Below are positions 23,601 to 35,034 of a stretch of 64,000 bases of DNA, in pieces. The translations under genes were made by a program, and so were the position numbers. Below the pieces are notes generated by a model. The model saw only the letters and a list, made by a program, of their open reading frames with translations, had not been told where the DNA came from and did not search any database. Within the stretch, counting starts at the first letter, position 1, and each line of letters begins with the position of its first letter. Origin of the DNA: Ricinus communis (lineage: Eukaryota; Streptophyta; Magnoliopsida; Malpighiales; Euphorbiaceae); NCBI RefSeq assembly GCF_019578655.1, contig NC_063261.1:22857126-22921125 (forward strand), in the 5' to 3' direction.

Positions 23601-26417
23601 ATGGCAGATGCTATTATCTCTGTTGTCATTGAACAAATTTCCAATTTGCTCCTACATGAGATTGGTTTTCTTTCTAGTGTGAGGGAAGATGTTGAGCGAC
23701 TTCAAGCTGAACTGAAGCGGATGCAGTGCTTCCTGAAAGACACACACCGCAAGCAAGACCAAGATGAACGTGTTCGCAATTGGGTTGCTGAAATCAGAGA
23801 CCTTGCTTATGATGCTGATGATGTTGTTGACACTTTTCTTCTAAAGGTTGTGAATAGAGAAGCGGGGATGTGTAAATTTATCAACAAATTTACTGCCAAC
23901 GAGTTTCTTCATCTCCACAAAATCGGAACAAAGATCAAATCCATCTGTGCTAGGCTTGCAGGTATTTCTAATAGTCTGCAAATCTATGGCATCAAATTTA
24001 CTGATGAAGGAGAGGGTTCTAGTTCTTCGAGTGAGATGCAACGACGAGTTAGAAGAACAGATCCAGATGATGATGAGGAGGATATTATCAGCTTGGATAG
24101 TACCACAAAGGATGTTATGGCTCAATTAATGAAAGAGGAAGATCAACTTCGTGTTGTTTCAATAGTTGGCATGGGTGGACTTGGTAAAACCACTCTTGCC
24201 AAGAAAGTATATAATTATATTGATGTCAAGCAACACTTTGATTGCTGTTCTTGGGCTTTCATATCTCAGCAATATTCTCCAAGAGATGTTTTATTGGGAA
24301 TCTTAATGGAAGTTTCCCCTAGTGCGGAGAGAAGCATGATCGAGGATGAGCTGGTTAGAACACTCAAAAATGTGTTGAAGGAGAAGCGATATTTGCTGGT
24401 CCTTGATGATATTTGGAATGAACAAGCATGGGATAGTTTAAAACAAGCATTTCCAAAAGGGAAGAAGGGAAGCAAAGTTTTATTCACTACCCGCATCAAA
24501 GAAGTTGCTCTGTATGCTGATCCACGAAGCTCTCCGGTGGAACCACCATTTTTAACAGATGAACAAGGCTGGGAACTTCTCAGGACGAAAGCATTTCTGG
24601 AAGATTCTGCAGGCAATCAAATTGACATGGCAGAATTTGAGAGGTTAGGAAAGGAGATGGGGAGAAAATGCGGAGGACTACCTCTAGCAATTGCTGTCCT
24701 TGGAGGCTTATTAGCCAATAAGTCATTGAAGGAGTGGGAGGTTGTAGAAAGAGATATCAGTGTACAATTCATCAAGTTACAACAGCGTAACATGTATGCA
24801 GGTGTGAATTGGATATTAGGCCTGAGCTATCATGATTTGCCTTTCAGGCTAAAACCTTGTTTCCTCTATCTTTCTCAATTTCCAGAGGATTGGAATATTC
24901 GGAAGAAGAGATTAATCCGGATGTGGATGGCTGAAGGTTTTATACCACAACCACCAAAAGGAGAAGGAGATGAGACAATGGAAGATGTGGGTGAACAGTA
25001 CTTAGAAGAGCTGGTGAATAGATGTATGATTCAAGTGAGTCGAAGGGACCACACAGGAATTGGTATCAAAACATGCCGTATGCATGATCTTATGCGAGAC
25101 ATGTGTTTGCTAAAAGCAAAAGAAGAGAACTTTCTAGCCGTGGCTGAGCCTCAAAAGGACAGTAGAGATAGCAGTTCTTCCATATTTTTGCCTTTGACAC
25201 GCAGGATTGCAGTTCATTCTAGCCAACATGGTCGCAAGGACTCCTTTTTACCCACCGCAATACCCACTAAAGAACGCGGTCTACGTCTTCGATCTCTTTT
25301 ATACTTCGACCCAAATTTCGTACATGACATGACGAAACATCAGGTAATTTTAATTTTCAAGAATTTCAAATTGCTTAGAGTATTGAATCTTCAGAACATA
25401 TTTCTCGATCCCAAGTATGTACCTGGAAAGATCGGTAATCTGATTCACTTGAGATACCTTGGATTGGAGATTACTCGTTTAGATAGAACTTCAATGTGCA
25501 TGTGTTTTCCTCTGACAACATTGCCAACATCCATTGGGAATATGAAGAGTTTGTACACCCTTGATTTAAGAGATAATTCAGCAAGAATACCTGATGTATT
25601 ATGGAAACTAGAATGTTTGAGACATCTAATTTTAAGTAGAGACCATAGAGGGAAGTTTCGGTTGGATACATTAAGAAACTTGGAGACGTTAAAGTGGGTG
25701 AAAGCTAAGAATCTAATTAGAAATGATGCGATGCTCAAGTTGACGAATCTTCGAGATTTGGCAATTGAATTCCAGACAACTGAGGAAGCTGAGGTGGTTC
25801 TAAAATCTCCCATAGTTGAATTAGGCCGTCTCCGCTCCCTGAAGATGTTCATCGAGCTTGGAAGCTCATTTTCAAATTGGAAGCTGCTCTTAGGTTGTCG
25901 TAATATCACGAAATTAGGGTTAGAGGGAACCATACCAGAAGATCCACGATCCCCCTATCAAAGCCTGACATTGCTACCAGAAAGCCTTACCAAATTGACT
26001 TTGGCTTGGACTGAATTAAAGCAAGATCCTATGCGTATTTTGGAGAAGCTTCCTAAATTGAGGTATCTGGCCATGCATTTTTCTGCATATAGGGGGTCTA
26101 ATATGGTATGCTCTCTCGGTGGTTTTCATCAACTTGAATTTCTTATGCTTAATTGTTTAGAAGAAGTAGAGGAATGGGAAATAAATGAAGGTGCCATGCC
26201 ACGTCTCAAGGTGCTATACATTATGTATCTGGGTCAAATGAAGACAATTCCAGAAGGATTGAAGTTTGTCACCACAATCCGAACATTGGTAGTCTGTGAC
26301 CACCGAGAAGAATTCGAAAGGCGGGTTCGAGTGATAGACGGAGTAGAAGGAGAGGATTTTGACAAGGTGCGCCACATACCCTCCATCACAACAAATATTG
26401 GTGACCACAGCATATAG
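23601..26417 (+). CDS. CC-NBS-LRR disease resistance protein (CNL, RPP13/RPM1-like)
   Basis: Intracellular immune receptor that would sense pathogen effectors and trigger cell death. A single 938-codon frame holds an N-terminal coiled coil with the EDVID-like AYDADDVVD (69-77). The nucleotide-binding domain has P-loop GMGGLGKTT (190-198), kinase-2 LLVLDDIW (265-272; the final W marks the CC class), the LFTTR motif, GLPLA (359-363), RNBS-D CFLYLSQFPED and MHD (494-496). An LRR region follows to about 910, ending with VEGEDFDKVRHIPS, usual in this family. All key motifs are intact. I start at 23601 because MADAIIS is the conserved beginning and a likely acceptor lies just upstream. It is found only in the right duplication unit, between a copia element and a LINE remnant. 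Confidence 0.93.
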   Translation: MADAIISVVIEQISNLLLHEIGFLSSVREDVERLQAELKRMQCFLKDTHRKQDQDERVRNWVAEIRDLAYDADDVVDTFLLKVVNREAGMCKFINKFTANEFLHLHKIGTKIKSICARLAGISNSLQIYGIKFTDEGEGSSSSSEMQRRVRRTDPDDDEEDIISLDSTTKDVMAQLMKEEDQLRVVSIVGMGGLGKTTLAKKVYNYIDVKQHFDCCSWAFISQQYSPRDVLLGILMEVSPSAERSMIEDELVRTLKNVLKEKRYLLVLDDIWNEQAWDSLKQAFPKGKKGSKVLFTTRIKEVALYADPRSSPVEPPFLTDEQGWELLRTKAFLEDSAGNQIDMAEFERLGKEMGRKCGGLPLAIAVLGGLLANKSLKEWEVVERDISVQFIKLQQRNMYAGVNWILGLSYHDLPFRLKPCFLYLSQFPEDWNIRKKRLIRMWMAEGFIPQPPKGEGDETMEDVGEQYLEELVNRCMIQVSRRDHTGIGIKTCRMHDLMRDMCLLKAKEENFLAVAEPQKDSRDSSSSIFLPLTRRIAVHSSQHGRKDSFLPTAIPTKERGLRLRSLLYFDPNFVHDMTKHQVILIFKNFKLLRVLNLQNIFLDPKYVPGKIGNLIHLRYLGLEITRLDRTSMCMCFPLTTLPTSIGNMKSLYTLDLRDNSARIPDVLWKLECLRHLILSRDHRGKFRLDTLRNLETLKWVKAKNLIRNDAMLKLTNLRDLAIEFQTTEEAEVVLKSPIVELGRLRSLKMFIELGSSFSNWKLLLGCRNITKLGLEGTIPEDPRSPYQSLTLLPESLTKLTLAWTELKQDPMRILEKLPKLRYLAMHFSAYRGSNMVCSLGGFHQLEFLMLNCLEEVEEWEINEGAMPRLKVLYIMYLGQMKTIPEGLKFVTTIRTLVVCDHREEFERRVRVIDGVEGEDFDKVRHIPSITTNIGDHSI

Positions 26418-26589
26418 TTGTGGCACGAACCGACTTTCCTCTCCTTTATGAGGTCATGATAGTGATGAGGTTTCGATAATAAATGGTACTCATAAAGGAA
26501 CTAAATGTTGAGGTTGCATTTGACTTTTCCTCCATTAAGTATGTATTGGTGTTGTTATTCGGTCTGTATATTGCTGCACTCGTCTCGTT
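26418..26589 (+). other. NLR 3' flank
   Basis: Probable 3' untranslated region of the NLR gene. No defined polyadenylation signal stands out. Confidence 0.4.
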
Positions 26590-27010
26590 CTAGACTGCTG
26601 TCACTTTCAGCAGATATTGCAGAGTTATTAGCAGTGGTGAGGAGTTGTTCTTTGCTAAAGATGTTGCTCTTCAATGTTTAGTTGTTGAATCAGATGTTGT
26701 CAATGCTTTGCACCTAATTCAAACAAATTCTAGCTTGATGGAAGCTAGTATTTAAACTGCTGATATTTTGTATGTTGTTGCGGATGTTCAAGTGCAGCAT
26801 TTCACACATGTTTCTAGGGACTTTAATGGTGTTGCTCATGAGCTTGCCCGTCATGTTAGGAGATTGGAGGATTTTACTGTCTGGTCTGAGGATGATTGCC
26901 AACCTTTGCTTCATTACCTTTTAATTGCTGATTGCCATAGCTAGTGAATTTGTATTGAACGCTTGTTGATGGGATGGTATTCTTTTTTCTTTATACGGTT
27001 TTGTCCCATA
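26590..27010 (+). mobile_element. LINE remnant: RNase H-like domain
   Basis: The plus-strand frame reads VVESDVVNALHLIQ, a stop at about 26754, then ADILYVVADVQVQHFTHVSR, DFNGVAHELARHVRR and a tail to a stop near 26943. The order ESD, then FTHVSRDFNGVAHELAR, is the plant LINE-type RNase H signature. Only the last domain is left, and it carries an internal stop. It lies 170 bp behind the NLR stop codon in the same orientation. Confidence 0.8.
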
Positions 27011-27074
27011 GAATAAACTTGCAGCAAATTTGGAATTTCAAAACAACCCATGTACGTCAACAATTAGAAATTCA

Positions 27075-27270
27075 TAACATGTGATGACATTGATGTTTAA
27101 ACTATGTTAGAAGAATATATACATAATAAAGCTAGAGTGTGTTCTACATCTCGATGGCATTGTTGCTTTACAGAATAAATAGCTAGATAAAAGTAAACCA
27201 TGAAAGAATGAGGGCAGTTACATGTAAATTCATTCCAACTATCGTATTTACATATACATATGATGATACA
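27075..27270 (-). pseudogene. Third, older copy of the RCC1-gene 3' untranslated region
   Basis: The order of phrases cattgatgtttaaa, tgttagaagaatata, tacatct, accat.aaagaa and catatacatatg follows 28425-28610 (and 11405-11590) with many substitutions and gaps. The match stops near 27270; beyond it the DNA does not resemble the RCC1 last exon. Confidence 0.6.
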
Positions 27271-27498
27271 CTGATGAGGCATCTTTCAGTAGCCACAGGC
27301 ATGAAGATCATAGTCCAAGCCGCGTGACATTTGTCATAGGCGCGCACCAATCCGCAACCCAACTTCACGACGGTGATCAAGAATAGTAATACATGTTTTT
27401 GCTTTATTTCCTTTTCGTTTGGTGTGCTAGCCTTTATCATTAAAAAAAAAAAACAAAAAAAAAAAAGGGTAAAATGGTCTGCTCTGCCCATTGCCTGT

Positions 27499-27543
<45 letters not shown>

Positions 27544-28054
27544 CCACCAAATATTTTCCTTGTTGAGACGATTTTCTGCATGGCTTCTAATTTCCAAAGT
27601 CGAAATTATTGATAATACGGCCACAGTTTGTTTTACAAAATAAGAAATTATTACTGACCATTTCAAACTCTATTTTTCTCGTTTGCCAGGGTACTTATTA
27701 TGAAGGGAGGTTACTCCTTTCGGTTGTTTTCTCTTGAGACACAGATTGTCATCCTCAACACCAGCTTGTTCAAGTGGTTCCCATAGTTTGTCGTCTTAAA
27801 TAAAAGATCAACCGAAACGTGTCATATGTTCGTGTGTTCATTTGAAATCCTATGTATTTGTATTTTCTTTTTCTTCCCTCCACTTATTTGAAATCCTCAA
27901 AATAAAAATATGAGACTATAGATTTATTATATTGTATCAGCATCAACATTTCCTAGTTGTCCTCAAAAACCCTTAGAAGATCGCAAACGCCAACCTTTTC
28001 AGCACTGAAACTGATTGTAGCTTCAGAAAGCAACAAAAGTGGAAAGAAAGAGCT
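27271..28054. other. Intergenic with (TA)n microsatellite
   Basis: An uninterrupted TA run lies at 27501-27541, next to an A-rich stretch at 27441-27468. An open frame on the minus strand runs through 27300-27380, but I do not recognise it and would not call it. Confidence 0.5.
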
Positions 28055-28666
28055 GTTGCAAGGTTGATAAATTGCTCTCTGAGCAAGATCTCATGTTTAT
28101 ATACAAAATTATTTAACACTTTGTCTGTGATTCAAATTTTACAAATGCAAAGCTCAACTAAAAGGAAAGCTTGCCCAAGAAAACCAAGGGACAGCCTTGC
28201 TCTGTGAAAATTCTATGAAGGTGATATGAGCACAAGCCATTACTGCACCTGTTCTGACTTCAGCATACACAGCAATTAAGAATACGAAATTTCTTTAGGA
28301 TTTACATAAGTTCACACTTCACATAATATTATCAGTGAAGCTCACAAGGATAAACTTGCATTAGGTTTGAGACTTCAAAGCAGCCCATATACAATAACAG
28401 TTAGCTTTTCATAGCATCTCATTACATTGATGTTTAAATTCTGTTAGAAGAATATACACAATGAACCTACATAACGTTGTACATCTAGATAACAATATGT
28501 TGTTCTCAGAATACTGTAAAAAGAAGTAATGAACCTAAACCATAGAAGAATACAAGCATATGCATATGTATTGCAGCTACTGTATTTACATATACATATA
28601 TAATATAGCAATTGGAAGAACATCTAACCTAACAAAACTGTGCCAGGGCTTGTATGTGTCAGCTAC
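28055..28666 (-). other. 3' untranslated/downstream region of the RCC1-repeat gene
   Basis: Conserved with 11041-11646 of the truncated copy. In the intact gene it follows the stop codon at 28667-28669 (read on minus). Confidence 0.6.
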
Positions 28667-31600
28667 TCAAGGAGGTGATTCAGCCAAAAGTAGGGTATGC
28701 CACCAGCCACATGCTACATTCCTAGGGATGCAACCCTCTATAGTAACCGGAGAAGGAATGTTGCGGTCAATCACGTCCCCCAACCCAAGCTGTCACACAA
28801 CACACACATGTTAAAGAGTAGTATAAATCTCATGTTCTACTGAAACATAGTGTGAGCATCTGCAGTTATTGGAGGTGATTTCGCCCCTGCCTGCTGGGCT
28901 TGCTAGAGCCAGAAAGAAAATCACAGCCCCAGCAAAGATAACATGACAGCGGAGTTCAAATGTCCAAATTTGACGCTGTTTTTCAAAACGTAGTTTACAT
29001 TATATGATAATCATCCCGCACAAACATATGAAAACTTGTTTATGTCTACAAATATGCCTCTTATTCTTTGTTTCTCAAAAACTAAAAATGATGTTGAAAA
29101 GTTGCAGACATATACATGCCTGTATAATTTAATGCCAACAGACTAAATTCTTTATCAATTCATATAAAATATAAATAAAATGTTTCTGAGTGGGAGTAAT
29201 GAAGACTTGTCTTATGAGCTGATATTACAGAAAGAGGTTAATCCAAAAACACTACAAATGCTCCCTAGTTGACAGATAACATTAAGCATAATACCTGGCC
29301 ATACTTGTTCCAGCCCCAGCAAAACACTTTCCCGTCCTCTTCAAGAAACAAAAGCAGAGAGTTAGCCTCAAATTTATATGGATACTAAGATCCGAATATA
29401 AATCCTAGATCAAACTCAGATGGGTAAAAAGACAAAAAAGAAAACAATGGGAAAAGAAACAATCTTCTTTAAAATATAATTCATGAAAATCCAAAAACAG
29501 ATAGGGCTACTCATGGTGATAGTTTGCCATCCTGGATTAAAATGTGTCAAAACTATTATGACTACCCATGTATATGCGCCTAAAAGCTCTTAAAGGGTTC
29601 TAATTCAATCACAGTTACTACCTATGCCTTTTAACAGAACAATGTGTGCCCTCAAGGCTTCTAACTGTGTCTCACACTGGCCATGATTTTCCTGTTTCAG
29701 CATGCCTACTTCATCCTTTTAATCATCAAATTACAGATTTAGAAACGCATTTAAACTACTGCTCTATCCCCAACCGAGATATTAGCATTCAATGAGTTTG
29801 CTGCTGATACCATGGAAGAAGTTTTAAGCAAGAGACACCACAAGCAACCATCCTATTTGTGGAGTTGTCCATTAAGTCAGGAATGCTGCCCAATCACCAC
29901 ACCACTAAAATAAATTATTATAATAGCTACAAAACTAAATACCAAACATACACTAAAATAACATGCTTGTTGTTAGTGGAAGGAAATACTTGATTATGAT
30001 TTATATACCTGCAACTATAGCACTGTGACGAGCCCCGCACGAGACAACTTTTGCATGTATATCTTCCAGACTTGGAGCATCCAAGAGCCTAGGGGTAGTC
30101 TGGTTTGTAAATTCAGAAAATTGTGGAAGTTAATTGCACAGACTTTGCACGATGAAAAGCATTTGTTAGCAAAAGGTTATTGGCAAAGCCTAAAGAAATT
30201 AGCAGCAATCACTCAAACTATAGTGCAGATGCAATGACAGTAAAATGTTAACATTTCTGCTTATGTCTAGAAGCTCTGAACTGGTGATAATTGTAACCTA
30301 GACATACTTTTTCAGTGTTCTGAATAGAAACTAAAATTAGCGAGTTATTCTAAGTAGTTATCCTTTCAGCATTTTGTTGTTCAAATATTTTTAAATACAG
30401 CTAGGCCTACTCTTCTCTTCAAGATCAGCAAGCCATCCTAGTTCCCACTATAAAATGACACCATGCATGTTCTGTCCTCATGAAGGGAATTGGCATGTGT
30501 TATTTACCTCTGCCTGATCACTACCAGTTCCCAATTGTCCAAACTGATTTCCACCAAAAGCATAAACATCACCATCGGCGGAAACACAAATAGTGTGCCA
30601 CAAGCCTGCAGCAACACCAGCTATCCGTATGCCCAGCAATGGAGATACACAAATCGGGCTCAGCTCATCATCTGTACTCCCTTGTCCACACTTAACAAAA
30701 GAATATAATAAAAGGAATTAATTTTATCCCTTTTTCCAAGATAACTTAAACATGCAAGAAACAATTTAGTACCGAGAAAATAAAACAAGATAAGCATTTT
30801 AAAAGAAATAGAGTAAGTAGATTATCCCTTGTTAGATGAACCTCATCTTCAACATCTACAGAGCTTTTTTCTTCACCATTATCTACTTTACCTACATATT
30901 GACCCTGAACAATGGTTAATATTGGAAACTCCAACCAGACAGTGAAGGTTGCAGAGATTGAAATGTTTTGTGCAAGCAGTTAATTGAGAGTATCACCCAA
31001 TCCCAGAGTTACCATAAACTAATTTGATAATCAAGAAATCAAATGTGCAGAAAAACAAAATGATTTCCAACTCCAACAACAGGTAAAATAGTTAATGGAT
31101 TAAATCAACTGCACATTCAGACAACATTATAGGCTTTAACTATAAACAAGCAAGCACTGGATACTATAGGAGGCAAATCTCTTTATATATCATTCAAGGA
31201 TTTTTTTTAAGTTATCTTAATATGCAGACAAGGATCTCAAGAAAGAATGACAATTCAAGTTGAAAAATTTAAAAAGCTTGGGGTCAAATGGGCTAATTTG
31301 GGATTTCAATGAGCATTTTCTAGTCTTGATACAGTCTTTATGGGATTCTCAGTGGGATCCCTAAGGAGAAGTGAGTGTGACACGAGGGTCTCCTATTTTT
31401 TCTTTACTTTTCACAGAAACCAGAATTAAAATTCCGCAATAACTGCTAGCTTCCGCCTATAAATTCAGCCTCTCTAGTCCACTAGAGGTTGTACTCTAAT
31501 ATCACTTCCTCATGAACTTCAAATTTAGTCCTAAACAACTAACCTGCATGCTATCCTGCATCAGCATTTTAGTAAATATGTATAACTAAAACATAACAAA

Positions 31601-34600
31601 CCCAAGGCCAGGAAGTTAATCAATAAAGCTACAGTATATAGATAAAAGAAAATAAAAAAAGTACAAGTGAATATTCTTAAACTCCAAAAAGCAAAATGTT
31701 ACTTCATAAGTAAGGTGACGGAAAAGCTAATTTTGCCATTAATAAGAATAACCTAGTACAAAGTGGAGCAGATGGATTCATCTCTAGATAACCAAAAATA
31801 GTGAGTCATTGACCACACATTCAACAGACCAGTACAGTAAGTAACCAATTATTAAATGGTGATAAACTTCATATGATTCTGTTAGACTTAAAATAAACAG
31901 GGTTAACATGTAGAAAGACAATTTGCTGAAACAGTGATACTCCTGCAAAAACCATTTGGCGATGCTAATGCTACAAAAAGCATAAGCAAAATCAAAATCT
32001 ACCCCAGTAACATCTTGAATGACAGCAACAACAAGCACTTTGACAGAAGAGATAAGAATAAGAACTTCCTCAAACGCACAAATGAATGCACATACTGGTG
32101 AGCGTGCAAGAAATTTGGGTGAGGACTAAGAGAGAATATAAATTGCGACAAGTTTAGTAGTCTAAACTACCTGTCCGTAGAGTCCCCAACCAAAAGTAAG
32201 GAGCGCTCCAGCATCTGTTAATGCAAAAACATATATGAGCAAGCAAAATATATCAACATATATTGAGGTAAAACAGGTATACAATCAATCGAGCATTCCA
32301 GTTTCCAAACATGCTTGATTCTCACTGCTAAACATGTTGTCATACTCATGACTAGAAATTGTTCAATAGACTAAATTACTTTCCTTCTGTCTAATAGGTA
32401 GGTTACTTTATCAGATGCATACCCGTGATTACTGCACTATGTCGCCCTCCACAGGCGATCCCCTTCACATAACTTCCAGGAACTCTAAAACCATGTCCTT
32501 CTGAAGTCATGCCTCCTCGAGAAAATGGTGCAGGTCTATCTTTTCCATAAGAAGGGTCGACGCAAGGTACAGGATGGGGAGAGGATACCATGCGTATCCG
32601 GGAGCCCAAACCAAGTTGCCCTTCACCTCCATAGCCCCAACCCCACACCTGTCCTATATCTGAAACTTTGGTAAATTAGGATACTAATTTCTTTTTTTAC
32701 ATAAAAGATCTTCCATAGCTTCAATCTTCATACTTCGTATATTGCAGAGAGAACTACAACACAGAACTCTGGGTCAGAAAAGCTCTCTCCCCATGATTGA
32801 AATTACCTGACAATGCTAAAGTGTGGCGACCACCAGCAGCAACAGTAGTAATCCTCACTCCTGGATTCAATGTTACTAGACATGGCAATGCTGATAGTGT
32901 CTCATCGCCGGAAGATGAGCTTTCAGCTGATTGTTTTGCAGATGATATTCTCCTGCGTTTTGTACTCTCATCCCCACTTCCTCTGCCATCAATTCCACCA
33001 GTAGATCTTGAGCTTTGAGAACGAGGGCTCACTGCAATAACTCATCAAAGCGTTAGCCAAATCATTAATCAATTATCTGTGTTTGAGAAATAACCAAAAC
33101 TGAAAATACCTTGCTCAGTTAAAAATGGACTATGTCTTTCAAACACATCCTTTTCTGTGCCCCCCGCCACCGATGGATCGCCAAAGACCTTTCCTGAAGG
33201 AATACACTCTTTCCAACCCCAAGTATAAACTTCACCAGTGTCTGCGCTCAGAAATCAAAAGAAGCTCAGAGCATTGGACTCCGATTGATCAGATAATTTA
33301 AAACAAGTTACTCAAATTACCAATTTTATGCCCTAGCATATACAATGAGAAGATTACATTACCTGTAGCTGCTATGCAATGGGCCCAACCAGCCGCAGCT
33401 TTCATGATGGAAGCTTCAGTTGGAAGAGGGAAAGGTTCAGGAATTTCCTTAGCAATAAAATTAAAAAGAAAATGTAGGTTAGTTCTGTAAGAAGAAAAAT
33501 AAAAGATGCATTTAAGTCGAACTTTGGGTCTCATGTTTTGCTATACTACCCCATGCTTCCCGGATGTGACATAGCTTTGACCTAGATCGTCTGTTGAACC
33601 CCATGTAATAAGCTTTCCGGACTCTGATTAAAAAAACAAGCATGAGAAGAAAGAAAAAGAGAACTTATGTCTTTCAAATCAAGTATAATTATCTTTAAAG
33701 GGAAGCAAGAGACACATAATTTGCTGGTAGCCATAATCAAATTAAGCAACAACCCAGAGAAAAAAATCTCTTCTAAGAAGAAAGTAAGTAGGATTATGAC
33801 CATTGACCACAAATTTAAACATAATTGAAAGTAAATTACAGGAAGCTGACAAAATTAGTGCATATCAATAAAAAAAACTAGCTTTATTTCCATAGAAAAC
33901 TAATTGTAACATTAAAAACGGATGTGGTCATATTAAAAACTGGAAAGAAAAAAAAAAAAACCCAGAAACCTAAAACCTTTTAAACTTTGTTTAATACCAC
34001 TACTTAGAATTAAAACTTTCATCAATTAAGACCCAATCATCAGCAAGCATATCTTAAATGACTTCTCAACCACTTCCCCACATTTTCTCGGCAACCAAAG
34101 TGTAAAATCAATACATTGACATGATAAAAAATAAAATATAAAAAAAGCTAAAAGCTTTTCAACTGGGTTTAATATCACTACTTTAAACTCAACTTCCATA
34201 TATTATATAAAACCAAAAAAAAAAACACCAAACACATAGTTCAAGATCTTTCTTTTAACAACTTTCCCACATTTTCTCAGTAATCAAACAGTAAAAAAAA
34301 AAGGAAAAGAGAAAAAGAAAGACCCTTTTCAATCAAATAGAGAATCACATTTCCCAAACCAAGGTCTCAAAATCACCAAAACACCAAACAAATAAATCAA
34401 AATAATCAAAAACTCGAAAATAAAAAATAATTTTTTTTTAAGAAAAAAAAAGTACCAGAAATAGCCATGGCAAATCCACAACCGCCGCCACAAACATCTT
34501 TCCACGAATATCCATCAGCCCTTACAACAACCGGCGATAATATCGGCGACCTTTGCGGCAAAGCTCCAGGTAGATATCCCCACATAAACACCAACTTCTC

Positions 34601-34648
34601 CTTTACCATTTCCTCCATTTTCATCACTTCCTTTCCTTCTCCATTCAT
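28667..34648 (-). CDS. RCC1-repeat protein (TCF1/At3g53830-like; UVR8 superfamily)
   Basis: Seven-bladed beta-propeller of the RCC1 family. Relatives act in chromatin-linked or light/cold signalling, but its exact partner is unknown. Hand-assembled exons (minus) are 34648-34456, 33623-33550, 33447-33363, 33241-33110, 33031-32807, 32659-32423, 32214-32171, 30690-30508, 30099-30009, 29338-29295 and 28789-28667. All have GT-AG borders and keep phase, giving 476 aa. Repeat signatures are visible: WGYLPGALPQRSP, ITWGSTDDLGQS, GWAHCIAATG, VYTWGWKECIPSGKV, AAGGRHTLALS, VWGWGYGGEGQLGLGSR, ACGGRHSAVIT, LLTFGWGLYGQ, AAGLWHTICVS, CGARHSAIVA, FCWGWNKYGQLGLGDV and ACGWWHTLLL. A basic stretch (STKRRRISSAKQ) in an insert between blades could be a nuclear signal. 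An in-frame ATG at 34666 would add six residues. No lesion is seen. It resembles Arabidopsis TCF1 and its paralogue, so I leave the symbol open. Confidence 0.92.
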
Positions 34649-34825
34649 TTCTTGCAATCCGAACACAGCACGAACAAAAATAAAAAGAGAAAGAAAGAAA
34701 AATCTATGTAATGTTATGGAGTTTGGTGAAACGAAAGTGAATACATAAAAAGGAAAGGTTTATGGTTTGTTTTTTCGGTTGTATCGTATCATTTTCAGGA
34801 GAATGGGGGTGCCACATAGATTGCT

Positions 34826-35034
34826 CACGTGGGACGAGAAGTACACGTGGCGAAATATTAACCGTAGATGACTGAGTGAATTGTAGCCAAGAGTTGGCAG
34901 GAAGTTTCTGGAAGGTCTCCTCTGTAAAACTAAGGAGAGCTCAAAGAGAAACAGAATTATTGGCGTGGAGGGCTTGATTAAGCGAGACGTGTTTGCTTCT
35001 CTATGCAACTCCAATCATTAAGTATTGCCACGTG
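34826..35034. promoter_or_regulatory. Three G-box (CACGTG) motifs upstream of the RCC1-repeat gene
   Basis: Palindromic CACGTG cores at 34826-34831, 34844-34849 and 35029-35034 lie 180-390 bp upstream of the start codon. Two of them have ABRE-like flanks (ACACGTGGC, GCCACGTGTC). Such sites bind bZIP/bHLH factors in light, abscisic acid and cold responses; the function here is inferred. Confidence 0.6.

Noticed and set aside
24266..25933. Minus-strand frames inside the NLR
   Set aside because: Shadows of the NLR coding strand.
27183..27581. 132-codon minus frame with IYIYIY run
   Set aside because: It runs through a TA microsatellite and a 3' untranslated relic. The remaining part (27300-27380) matches no family I know.
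29900..33030. Small open frames within RCC1 introns and antisense to its exons
   Set aside because: They do not match any domain, and the assembled RCC1 exons explain the conserved parts.
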